Positions 1-7,892 of a DNA stretch of 64,000 nt are shown here, piece after piece. Below the pieces are notes generated by a model, which saw only the letters and a program-made list of their open reading frames with translations, did not search any database and was not told the DNA's origin. Each line of letters starts with the position of its first letter. Position 1 is the first letter of the stretch. Origin of the DNA: Pedobacter cryoconitis (GTDB lineage: Bacteria; Bacteroidota; Bacteroidia; Sphingobacteriales; Sphingobacteriaceae); contig NZ_JACHCC010000011.1 in assembly GCF_014207135.1 (NCBI RefSeq), positions 1-64,000 on the forward strand, given 5' to 3'. The translations under genes were made by a program, and so were the position numbers.

Positions 1-45
1 TCTGCCTCCTTTCCCTTTCTTGGGATGTTCGTTTTCTATACTCAT
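1..45 (-). CDS. 5' end of an unidentified gene, cut by the window edge
   Basis: Reading leftwards from an ATG at 45-43, an open frame runs off the window and encodes MSIENEHPKKGKGGR. A purine-rich AGCAGAAAA lies just before the ATG. Fifteen residues are too few to identify a family. Lys/Gly-rich N-termini ending in GGR occur in several DNA-binding and mobilization proteins, but that is only a guess. The gene would be transcribed away from the efflux operon. The call rests only on an open frame, so it may not be a gene. Confidence 0.3.
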   Translation of the reverse strand, partial: MSIENEHPKKGKGGR

Positions 46-152
46 TTTTCTGCTTTGAAAAACTTTCTTATGTAAACTCAGGGCAGGAATGGACAATCGC
101 AATATAGCAGCCAGTGTTTCCTAAACCTGGAGAACGACACTAAAAATCAGAA

Positions 153-186
153 CAAAAAAAAGCTGCACCGGATCCGGTACAGCTTT
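153..186. terminator. Intrinsic terminator after the efflux operon
   Basis: A near-perfect inverted repeat at 161-184 (AGCTGCACCG / CGGTACAGCT with one C-A mismatch) is flanked by eight A on the left and six T on the right, so it could act in both directions. It lies about 60 bases beyond the stop codon of the outer-membrane channel gene, where the minus-strand efflux operon should end. Confidence 0.8.
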
Positions 187-246
187 TTTAAGAAAGGAAT
201 ATTACCTTTCTGCAAGGGCCGCATTCAAAAGCCCTTTTTTCATTGA

Positions 247-1665
247 TTACTTCCAGCCACCACCTAAAGCTCTGTACAATTCAACAACAGCATTCAGCTG
301 TGCTGTTTTGATAGTCGCTAAATCAAGTTCGCTTTGTAAAGCATTACTCTGTGCGTTGATTACTTCCAGGTAATTAGCCATACCGCTTTTAAACAGCATG
401 TTTGCATTCTGCAAGCCACCCTGAACAGTTTTCACACGCTGATCGGCAATTGTATATTGTTGTTTCAGTTTTTCTATCTTCACCAATTCATCAGACACTT
501 CGCCTACCGCAGTTAAAACAGAAGACCTGAATTCCAGCACAGTTCTTTCACGGTCAACTATTGCCACATCATATTGTGTCTTCAATTGTTTACGTTGAAA
601 GATAGGCTGTGTCAACCCACCAGCTACCGTTCCAAATAAAGAGCCTGGAATATTAAACCAGTTACTTGCTTTAAATGAATTCAAACCACCGTTTGCAGTA
701 ATCACCAGCGAAGGATATAGGTTTGCTTTTGCAATTCCTACTTTAGCATTTGCCTTAACCAGTTCCAATTCAGCATTTTTCACATCAGGTCTCAGACTCA
801 GCAGACTGGAAGGGATACCTGTCCCTACCTGGCTTTGAACATTCATCATATTCAGAGTTCCGATTCTTGCAATAGTTTTTGGGAAAGCTCCTGTAAGAAT
901 ACTCAAAGCATTTTCTTCAAGACCGATATTCTGCTCCAGCTGCGGCACCAGTCCGGCAGCAACCAAACGCTGTGCTTCTGCCTGCTGAATAGCTAAAGAA
1001 GTTACCTGACCAGCATCAAACTGTAATCTGATAATCGTCAGCGTACTATCGTTCAATGCCAGATTTTTCTTGGCTATTTCTAACTGTGTATCCAGCATAA
1101 TCAGACGATAGAAGCTCTGTGCTATATTCGAAACCAATCTGGTCTGAACAGCCTTTTTGACTTCAGCAGATTGCATAAAAGCTGCACCTGCCGCATTTCT
1201 CTGATTCGCAATTTTACGCCAGATATCTGCTTCCCAACTCAGACCTGCCGATACACTATAGTCCTCGATATGTTTTGACTGAGAAAACTGGCCAATTTGC
1301 AAACCATTCAAACTATTATCAGAAGGACGGCTTGTATTTCCGGTTACTGACAAATTTAATTGTGGCAGGTTACCCAGTTTTGATTGTTTGAATAACAGAG
1401 AAGCAGCTTCCATATTTTTCAATGCAATCTGCATATCATAATTATTCCTGATCGCGGTATCAATCAGATTCCGGATCGTCTCTTCCTTAAAGAATTCTTT
1501 ATAAGGAAGAGCAGCAATATTCGCAGTGTCAGTTTCCTGGCTGCCTCTGAATTTTTCAGGGGCAGCTTTGGCTGGTAAAGGAATATCCTTAGAGACTTTA
1601 CAGGCACCCAAAACGAGTACAAGTAAAAGAGCAGCATATATATTTTTAGACAGTTTCATATTCAT
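247..1665 (-). CDS. Outer-membrane efflux channel lipoprotein (NodT/OprM, TolC superfamily)
   Basis: This 472-aa protein forms the outer-membrane exit duct of a tripartite RND pump. A lipoprotein signal with lipobox LGAC (cleavage before Cys22) shows that it is an acylated OprM/NodT-type channel rather than a plain TolC. The length is typical, and the two repeated helical OEP regions are recognisable, for instance the SLLSLRPDVKNAELELVKANA segment near residue 290. It is the last gene of the minus-strand operon, and its start overlaps the end of the pump gene by 20 bases, which implies translational coupling. A second Met three residues in is an alternative start. The exported substrate cannot be read from sequence. 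Confidence 0.93.
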   Translation of the reverse strand: MNMKLSKNIYAALLLVLVLGACKVSKDIPLPAKAAPEKFRGSQETDTANIAALPYKEFFKEETIRNLIDTAIRNNYDMQIALKNMEAASLLFKQSKLGNLPQLNLSVTGNTSRPSDNSLNGLQIGQFSQSKHIEDYSVSAGLSWEADIWRKIANQRNAAGAAFMQSAEVKKAVQTRLVSNIAQSFYRLIMLDTQLEIAKKNLALNDSTLTIIRLQFDAGQVTSLAIQQAEAQRLVAAGLVPQLEQNIGLEENALSILTGAFPKTIARIGTLNMMNVQSQVGTGIPSSLLSLRPDVKNAELELVKANAKVGIAKANLYPSLVITANGGLNSFKASNWFNIPGSLFGTVAGGLTQPIFQRKQLKTQYDVAIVDRERTVLEFRSSVLTAVGEVSDELVKIEKLKQQYTIADQRVKTVQGGLQNANMLFKSGMANYLEVINAQSNALQSELDLATIKTAQLNAVVELYRALGGGWK

Positions 1666-4600
1666 TGATATTAATAGGTTCTTCGTGTTCTTGTAAAGCT
1701 GGTTCCTGAGGTTTTCCAGTCACTTTTTCCTGTAAAAACTGGAAGATGACGAATAACACAGGGATGATAAACAATCCCAGGATTACTCCGGTAATCATAC
1801 CTCCGGCAGCGCCGATACTGATCGAGTGATTACCTAAAGCTGATGGACCACTGGCACGCATCATTGGAATCAATCCTACCACAAAGGCAAGTGAGGTCAT
1901 AATAATCGGGCGCAGCCTTAACTTAGCAGCCTCTAAAGCAGAAGCCACCAATGTATTACCTGCTCTTCTTCGCTGAACCGCAAACTCTACAATCAGAATC
2001 GCGTTCTTGGCGAGCAATCCGATCAGCATGACCAGTGCCACCTGCACATAGATGTTATTCTCTATTCCGGTTAAACCGATTGCAACAAACACACCGAATA
2101 CACCAGTTGGGATAGATAAAATAACAGCTAATGGCAGGATATAACTTTCATATTGTGCTGATAAAAGGAAATACACAAAGACCAGACACAAACCAAATAT
2201 GATAACTGACTGACCACCTGAAGTAATCTCTTCTTTAGTCAAACCAGTAAATTCATAGGCAAAACCTGAAGGTAACTGCTTAGCGGCTACTTCTTCCACT
2301 GCTCTGATGGCATCACCCGAGCTATAGCCCGGTTTCGCCATTGCATTGATTCCGATTGAATTAAACAAGTTATAACGGGATACAGTCTCTGGTCCGTAAA
2401 CTCTTTGTAATTTCACCAGGGTATTGATTGGTACATTTTCGCCGGATCTGTTTTTCACAAAAACATTATCCATTGATGAAGGGTCTGCACGGTCAGCAAC
2501 ATCTGCCTGAACCATTACCCTATAGTACTTTCCAAACCTGTTAAAATCTGAAGCTTGCGCACTACCAAAATAAGCTTGCATCGTTGTCAGGACATCTCTT
2601 ACCGATACGCCCAGCTGTTCGGCTTTGGCCTCATCCAGCTGAAGTTCCAGCTGCGGATAATCTGCTCTGAAAGAAGTAAAAGCTACTGCAATTTCAGGAC
2701 GTTTCATCAGCTCGCCGATAAAGTTATAGGCAACACCACTGAACTTATCAATTCTACCACCAGTTTTATCCTGAAGCACCATATCCAAACCGTCCACGTT
2801 ACTAAAACCTGGAACTGTAGGGAAAGTAAAGACAAAGAAATTCGCTCCTTTAACTCCAGCCAGTTTGCCCCTGATGATGTTCATGATTGCATTGATATCC
2901 TTCACTTCTCCACGTTCCTGTGTTGGTTTTAATAAAACGAACATCGCACCCGCAGACGGACTGTTAGATTGTGTCAGCAGGTTAAAACCTGACAATACGT
3001 TAAACAGTTTAGTGAAAGCCAGTGGTCTTAATAAAACCTCTGTTTCTTTTAATACCGCAGTACTTCTTTCAAGTGATGCACCAGCTGGCAGTGACATTGA
3101 GATAGCGATGAAGCCCTGATCTTCTGAAGGAATAAATCCTGTAGGAGTTTTTTTCACCATCCAGACAGTAGCCAGAATAACGATTAATAAACCTGCAAGT
3201 CCTACCCATTTAGTACGGATAAGGAATTTCAGACTTCCGACATATCTGTTGGTTAACGAATCAAAACTTGTATTGAAGCCTTTAAAGAAACGTTGTTTGA
3301 AGTTAGTTGGTTTACTCGGATCGTGTGCCGCACTATGGTTTTCTTTCAAAAACAAAGCACATAAAGCAGGACTCAGTGTCAACGCATTAACAGCTGAAAT
3401 TACAATCGCAATTGCCAGTGTAAAAGCAAACTGCCGGTAGAATACCCCTGTCGAACCTTCCATAAAACCAACCGGTAAGAACACCGCACTCATCACCAGT
3501 GTGATCGAAATAATCGCTCCGGTAATCTCATGCATCGCCGCAGTAGTAGCTGGTTTTGGGCCAAGATGTTTATGTTCCATCTTCGCATGGACCGCCTCGA
3601 CGACCACAATCGCGTCATCCACTACAATCCCGATGGCCAGTACCAATGCAAATAAGGTTAACAAGTTAATTGAGAAGCCGAAAAGCTTCATGAAAAAGAA
3701 TGTTCCCAGAATCGCTACCGGAACCGCAATCGCCGGAATTAACGTAGAACGGAAATCCTGTAAGAAGATAAATACAACAATAAATACCAGGATAAATGCT
3801 TCAATCAAAGTATGGATAACCTGATCAATAGACTGATCCAGTGAAGTTTTAGTACTGTATACCACATCATAAGCTACGCCTTTAGGAAATTCCTTCTCGG
3901 CTTTTTTCATGAATTTGGTAATCGCAATCTGAATCTCATTCGCGTTAGATCCGCTTAACTGCTGAATCGCGATGTTAAGACCTGGTTTACTGTCTACACG
4001 AGTTAAGTTAGAGTAAGTATAAGACCCCAATTCTACCCTGGCTACATCTTTAAGGCGTAAAAATGAACCATCAGGATTAGAACGGATAATGATGTTCTGA
4101 TACTCCTCTGGTTTAGTTAATTTACCTTTATATTTCAGTACGTATTCAAAAGCATTCTTACTGCTCTCCCCGAATTTACCTGGGGCAGCTTCTAAGTTTT
4201 TATCTTTAATAACTGCCATCACTTCATTTGGCGTCAGGTTATAGGTTGCCATCTGTGCTGGATTTAACCATACACGCATCGAATAATCCCTGCTTCCACC
4301 AAAGATGTTTGCCTGTCCAACACCCTGGATCCTTTTTAATTCAGGAATCAGGTTGATCTGAGCATAATTGGCTAAAAAGGTCTGGTTATAGCTTTTCTCA
4401 TTGTTGGTGTGTAAGTCCAATACCATGATTAAGCTGTTTTGTTGTTTTGCAGTAGTTACCCCAGCCTGGATAACCTCGGCAGGTAACTGACTGGTTGCCT
4501 GTGCTACACGGTTTTGCACGTTCACAGCAGCCTGATCAGGATCGGTTCCCAGTTTAAAATAAACTGAAATAACCAGTGATCCATCATTACTTGCTGTTGA

Positions 4601-4837
4601 GCTCATGTAACTCATGTTCTCTACCCCGTTGATTGATTCTTCGAGAGAAGGGGCTACAGAACGTAATACGGTTTCGGCATTCGCACCAGGATAAAGTGCT
4701 GTGACCTGAACAGCTGGAGGCGCAATATCCGGAAATTGCTGTAAAGGCAATTTAGTAAGTCCCAATACCCCCAATATCACCAATAGAATGGAAATAACAG
4801 TGGCTAAGACGGGTCGGTCTATAAATTTCTTAAACAT
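1646..4837 (-). CDS. RND multidrug efflux pump, inner-membrane subunit (HAE1/AcrB family)
   Basis: A 1063-aa proton-driven drug exporter of full family length, with twelve membrane helices in two halves and two large periplasmic porter loops. The proton-relay acidic pair is present in GIVVDDAIVVVEAV (near residue 406), and the relay Lys is in LLAKNAILIVEF (near residue 942). The N-terminus MFKKFIDRPVLATVISILLV is typical of HAE1 pumps. It lies between the adaptor gene (12-base gap) and the channel gene (20-base overlap), so the three parts should be made together. The TetR operators upstream of the adaptor suggest induction by a ligand. The substrate is unknown; HAE1 pumps usually export hydrophobic drugs, dyes or detergents. 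Confidence 0.96.
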   Translation of the reverse strand: MFKKFIDRPVLATVISILLVILGVLGLTKLPLQQFPDIAPPAVQVTALYPGANAETVLRSVAPSLEESINGVENMSYMSSTASNDGSLVISVYFKLGTDPDQAAVNVQNRVAQATSQLPAEVIQAGVTTAKQQNSLIMVLDLHTNNEKSYNQTFLANYAQINLIPELKRIQGVGQANIFGGSRDYSMRVWLNPAQMATYNLTPNEVMAVIKDKNLEAAPGKFGESSKNAFEYVLKYKGKLTKPEEYQNIIIRSNPDGSFLRLKDVARVELGSYTYSNLTRVDSKPGLNIAIQQLSGSNANEIQIAITKFMKKAEKEFPKGVAYDVVYSTKTSLDQSIDQVIHTLIEAFILVFIVVFIFLQDFRSTLIPAIAVPVAILGTFFFMKLFGFSINLLTLFALVLAIGIVVDDAIVVVEAVHAKMEHKHLGPKPATTAAMHEITGAIISITLVMSAVFLPVGFMEGSTGVFYRQFAFTLAIAIVISAVNALTLSPALCALFLKENHSAAHDPSKPTNFKQRFFKGFNTSFDSLTNRYVGSLKFLIRTKWVGLAGLLIVILATVWMVKKTPTGFIPSEDQGFIAISMSLPAGASLERSTAVLKETEVLLRPLAFTKLFNVLSGFNLLTQSNSPSAGAMFVLLKPTQERGEVKDINAIMNIIRGKLAGVKGANFFVFTFPTVPGFSNVDGLDMVLQDKTGGRIDKFSGVAYNFIGELMKRPEIAVAFTSFRADYPQLELQLDEAKAEQLGVSVRDVLTTMQAYFGSAQASDFNRFGKYYRVMVQADVADRADPSSMDNVFVKNRSGENVPINTLVKLQRVYGPETVSRYNLFNSIGINAMAKPGYSSGDAIRAVEEVAAKQLPSGFAYEFTGLTKEEITSGGQSVIIFGLCLVFVYFLLSAQYESYILPLAVILSIPTGVFGVFVAIGLTGIENNIYVQVALVMLIGLLAKNAILIVEFAVQRRRAGNTLVASALEAAKLRLRPIIMTSLAFVVGLIPMMRASGPSALGNHSISIGAAGGMITGVILGLFIIPVLFVIFQFLQEKVTGKPQEPALQEHEEPININEYETV

Positions 4838-4849
4838 AATCTATGTAAA

Positions 4850-5983
4850 TTATCTTGATGCAGTTTTAATAGGTTCTTCTTTTAGTTTTTCGGGTTTGAT
4901 CACTTCGCCTTCTTTCAGCTTGTCAATACCTTCAAAAACAATTTTGTCTCCTGATTTCAATCCGTCTTTAACCAGGTAATTAGTGCCTGTAGTACCCAGA
5001 ATAGTAATTGGAGTTTTGCTCACTTTATTTCCGGCATCAACCGTGTAAACGAACATTTTGTCCTGAACCTCTATTGTAGAAGATTGTGGAACAAGCAGCG
5101 CATCAGGATGACTGATGCTCAGTCTTAATTTACCGGTATTACCCGATCTCAACAGACCTTGTGCATTAGGAAATGTAGCTCTCAGGGCAATGGAACCTGT
5201 TTGTTTATCAAACTGTCCATCTACCATATCGATTTTTCCTTCCTGAGCATAAACCGTATGATCTGCCAGAATTAAAGCTACACCAGGTAGTTTTTTAAGT
5301 CTTTCAGCTACTGTTTTACCAGGATATGTCGCGTTGAAATTAATAAAGTCATCCTCTCCTAAAGAGAAATAAACATGCACTTCATGTGCATCCGAAAGCT
5401 GAGTAAGCGCTATAGGATCGGCCGTACCTACTAAACTTCCTTGTTTTTTAGGTAATCTGCCTACATAACCCGTTACAGGCGCTTTGATTAAAGTATAACC
5501 CAGATTGATATTGGCTGTAGCTACTCCGGCTTTTGCCTGTTCTACACTGGCTTGTGCCGACTGAAGGGTAGCTTTTGCGCTTTTCAACTGGAAATCAGAT
5601 ACCACTTTATTTTTAACCAGCGGTGTCAGTTTGTCTACTTCGAGTTGTGCATTGGTTACAGCTGCCTGTGCTGCATGTAATAAGGCTTTAGCATTGTTAA
5701 CTGCTTCCTTGAATGGAAGTTCATTGATTTTAAAAAGTGGCTGACCTTTCTGAACAAGGGCACCTTCGCTCACATAGATTTTATCCAGAGAGCCTGAAAT
5801 CTGAGGGCGTATTTCCAAATCAACAGCTCCTTGTATAGAAGCCGGATATTCGGTAAAAGTAGTCTCAGAACTATTATGTAAAGAAATAACCGGAAGTGAT
5901 TGTACCACAGGAGCGGCTACCTGGACTTTATCGCTGGAACAGCCGATAAATAAAACAGCAAGAAGTAAAATTGGTAGTTTCAT
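4850..5983 (-). CDS. RND efflux periplasmic adaptor lipoprotein (AcrA/MexA family)
   Basis: A 377-aa membrane-fusion protein that links the inner-membrane pump to the outer-membrane channel. The lipoprotein signal MKLPILLLAVLFIGC ends in the lipobox FIGC, so Cys15 should be lipidated. Then come a barrel-sandwich half (EIRPQISGSLDKIYVSEGALV), a long alpha-hairpin (about residues 85-155, rich in Ala/Gln/Lys), the second sandwich half (LIKAPVTGYVGRLP) and beta-barrel regions. It is the first gene after a 207-base spacer that separates it from tetR. That spacer holds two copies of the palindrome also found at the tetR promoter, so this gene probably has its own repressor-controlled promoter. Confidence 0.94.
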   Translation of the reverse strand: MKLPILLLAVLFIGCSSDKVQVAAPVVQSLPVISLHNSSETTFTEYPASIQGAVDLEIRPQISGSLDKIYVSEGALVQKGQPLFKINELPFKEAVNNAKALLHAAQAAVTNAQLEVDKLTPLVKNKVVSDFQLKSAKATLQSAQASVEQAKAGVATANINLGYTLIKAPVTGYVGRLPKKQGSLVGTADPIALTQLSDAHEVHVYFSLGEDDFINFNATYPGKTVAERLKKLPGVALILADHTVYAQEGKIDMVDGQFDKQTGSIALRATFPNAQGLLRSGNTGKLRLSISHPDALLVPQSSTIEVQDKMFVYTVDAGNKVSKTPITILGTTGTNYLVKDGLKSGDKIVFEGIDKLKEGEVIKPEKLKEEPIKTASR

Positions 5984-6070
5984 AACGTTAATTGTTGTTT
6001 AACTGGTGATTGTTTGGGTAAGATGTATTGTTAATATTGGGGTAATGTCTCTTTAACGTAAATAGGTTAT

Positions 6071-6083
6071 TTAACACTGTTAA
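6071..6083. promoter_or_regulatory. Putative TetR operator 1 (upstream of the adaptor gene)
   Basis: TTAACACTGTTAA is a perfect 13-base palindrome around a central base, 88 bases before the adaptor start. It shares the core TAACA(C/G)TGTTA with the copies at 6158 and 6818. Assigning it to the neighbouring TetR protein is an inference from position and repetition. Confidence 0.7.
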
Positions 6084-6157
6084 GTTATGGGGTAAAAAAA
6101 ACGAAATAGTGCGTACAGACTTCTTCCTTAGTGGCTGACTAATTACGTATAGATAAT

Positions 6158-6170
6158 CTAACAGTGTTAA
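6158..6170. promoter_or_regulatory. Putative TetR operator 2 (between tetR and the adaptor gene)
   Basis: CTAACAGTGTTAA matches the palindrome at 6818 in twelve of thirteen bases. The preceding ATAAT is also shared with that copy, giving a longer common block ATAATCTAACAGTGTTA. It lies 20 bases beyond the tetR stop codon. It is spaced 87 bases from operator 1, about eight helical turns. Confidence 0.7.
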
Positions 6171-6190
6171 GTATTCCATAAAAAAATTTT

Positions 6191-6790
6191 TTAATCGTTT
6201 ATTGTTCGGATAATTCCGTGAATAGCATCTCTCAGGATATGCTGATTCATTTCTTCGTTGGTGCCTTTATTGACCAGGTTAATAGAGATTAATCCGTGTA
6301 TAATAGACCAGAAGGTATAGTACTTCCGGCAAACTCTATCCTGACAAATTGCCTTATCATCCATGATTTGTATAATCGTATCGCTGATCAGTTTACGTGC
6401 AGCTTCTGCTTCCGGTAAAGATTTCTTTTGTTCACAGCACATCATGTCTACCCCAAACATAACCTGATAAAGGTGGGTGTGTTCAAATGCAAAATCCCAA
6501 TAGGCAATCCACATAGCCTCTAATTGTTTTTCGGGCGTATTGTGTTCAGCTTTGGCCGCTTTCAGTTCTATCAGTAAAAGACCGTTTCCCTTTCGCGTTA
6601 ATTCCAGTAAAATACCTTCCTTATTGGCGAAATACTCATAAATAATTGGCGCAGTGTATTCAATTTTATCAGCAATTTTACGCATGCTTAAGGCTTGCCA
6701 ACCGTCTTCTTTGACAATATCCAAGGCAGCATCAAGAATATTAGCTCTTGTTTCTTCCTTAATCCTTTGAATTCTTTCCTTACTACCCAT
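6191..6790 (-). CDS. TetR/AcrR-family transcriptional repressor of the efflux operon
   Basis: A 199-aa protein with an N-terminal TetR helix-turn-helix (about residues 12-60; ILDAALDIVKEDGWQALSMR followed by KIADKIEYTAPIIYEYFANK) and an alpha-helical C-terminal ligand-binding and dimerisation domain. The gene sits directly upstream of, and in the same direction as, the adaptor-pump-channel genes, the usual arrangement for a local pump repressor. A perfect palindrome 28 bases before its start suggests autoregulation, and two further copies precede the adaptor gene. The effector is not predictable. Confidence 0.92.
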   Translation of the reverse strand: MGSKERIQRIKEETRANILDAALDIVKEDGWQALSMRKIADKIEYTAPIIYEYFANKEGILLELTRKGNGLLLIELKAAKAEHNTPEKQLEAMWIAYWDFAFEHTHLYQVMFGVDMMCCEQKKSLPEAEAARKLISDTIIQIMDDKAICQDRVCRKYYTFWSIIHGLISINLVNKGTNEEMNQHILRDAIHGIIRTIND

Positions 6791-6817
6791 GATAATTATT
6801 TGTACTGTGTAAATAAT

Positions 6818-6839
6818 CTAACAGTGTTAGACAAATGTA
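6818..6839 (-). promoter_or_regulatory. Putative tetR promoter with TetR operator 3
   Basis: CTAACAGTGTTAG at 6818-6830 is a perfect 13-base palindrome. On the minus strand a Bacteroidota-type -7 element TACATTTG (6839-6832) lies immediately before it, so the expected transcription start would fall inside the palindrome and bound repressor would block initiation. No well-spaced -33 element is visible; the nearest TTTG is 23 bases upstream. Confidence 0.6.
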
Positions 6840-7005
6840 TAACTAGTTTTAAAAATCTATATCAAAGTATTGTCACAACTGTGAAAAGTGCCGAAATAAG
6901 CTTTTAAATGCAGTTTATTTTAGATAATGTTTATCCGTTTTTGAGATTGCAGAAATGTAAACCTTATTTTTTACGTTAACGACTTAACAAAATCTTAGGC
7001 TAATG

Positions 7006-7203
7006 TCATGAGTGTATTCTTGTCTTTACCAGTTTTGTTTTATCTATTCTCTGTCCCTTTGTTAAAGATTGAGAAATGATGTGAGTTACTGCAGCGGCAC
7101 GTTCTTTTACTGGTCTGCTCAACCAATATTCAAAATCATGCTGTTCATCATTGGCATCTTTCATCATCACCCTTTTGAGTACTGGTGCTATTTTTCTAAT
7201 CAT
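7006..7203 (-). CDS. Small conserved-looking protein of unknown function (65 aa)
   Basis: A 65-aa basic protein without signal peptide or membrane segment. The middle, HDFEYWLSRPVKERAAAVTH, resembles short Bacteroidota proteins with a YWxSRPxxERxxAV core, some of which I recall next to nucleotidyltransferase-like toxins. No such partner lies here, so a toxin-antitoxin role is not supported. It stands alone between tetR and the DUF6702 gene, on the minus strand. Coding status rests on the recognisable core and on the lack of any overlapping better frame. Confidence 0.55.
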   Translation of the reverse strand: MIRKIAPVLKRVMMKDANDEQHDFEYWLSRPVKERAAAVTHIISQSLTKGQRIDKTKLVKTRIHS

Positions 7204-7259
7204 AAATAGATAAAATTGTTCCCTGGTATAGTAAATTCCCTCCTAACACTGAGATCAGC

Positions 7260-7784
7260 TTACAAAGTAGCTACCGATTTTTTATCCGGGTAAGTGAGCT
7301 TAAAACTTTTCCTGTTTCCTTTCGAGGTAAGATGAAAAATATTGGTCTGATCGTCAAAAAGATCATACAAAATGGTACTGCTGGTCTCCAGTTTAACGAT
7401 ACTTTTAACTTTCGACGATTCCAGGTAAACCACAATGGCTTCATTGTCGTTCTCAAAACCAAGATAGTTTAAAGAGAGTGGTTTTCCGTCAGCAGCAAAC
7501 TGCAGATGGGCTGCGATATATTTGCTGATCAGCTGATCCATTTCCTTATGTTTCGCTGCTGAAGAAAGATCAGCTTTAACTTTATATTTCTTGCTTAGGA
7601 TATCTTCAAAATCATCGGTAAAAATCCGGCAGCTCACCTCCAGGGTTCCCTCCTTGAGATTATAGTTTAATTCAGTTGAACTCAGATGTAAAGGGTGTTT
7701 GCCCCTGCTTCCGGCTGCTTCTGGTTTAAGCGTACCAAACACAACGTAACAAATTAATAGAGATTGATGTAAGAAAGACAACAT
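7260..7784 (-). CDS. DUF6702-like periplasmic protein
   Basis: A 174-aa protein with a short N-terminal hydrophobic stretch (MLSFLHQSLLICYVVFG). The mature part begins HPLHLSSTELNYN and continues as a predicted beta-rich domain (LEVSCRIFTDDFEDILSKKY). HPxHxSxTExxYN followed by a short-spaced FxDDFE is characteristic of the family now called DUF6702, common in Bacteroidota and often next to M1 peptidase genes, as here. The two genes are divergent, with starts 108 bases apart. The function is unknown; the location is probably periplasmic. Confidence 0.7.
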   Translation of the reverse strand: MLSFLHQSLLICYVVFGTLKPEAAGSRGKHPLHLSSTELNYNLKEGTLEVSCRIFTDDFEDILSKKYKVKADLSSAAKHKEMDQLISKYIAAHLQFAADGKPLSLNYLGFENDNEAIVVYLESSKVKSIVKLETSSTILYDLFDDQTNIFHLTSKGNRKSFKLTYPDKKSVATL

Positions 7785-7892
7785 AACACGGATATGATTT
7801 TTGCTTTACAAAAAAACGGTTTAAATTTAGAGTCTGCTTATTATTTATCAAATAAATCCTAAACAGCCCCTCAAATTCAACATACAAACCAA

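Noticed and set aside
2555..3824. Several plus-strand open frames inside the RND pump gene
   Set aside because: All are antisense to a complete, family-typical pump protein and have no motif of their own.
5988..6179. A 63-aa minus-strand open frame between tetR and the adaptor gene
   Set aside because: It covers the two TetR palindromes and the promoter space, has no recognisable composition or family, and no ribosome site.
7006..7203. Antitoxin of a nucleotidyltransferase toxin
   Set aside because: Short-protein similarity only; no toxin gene is adjacent.
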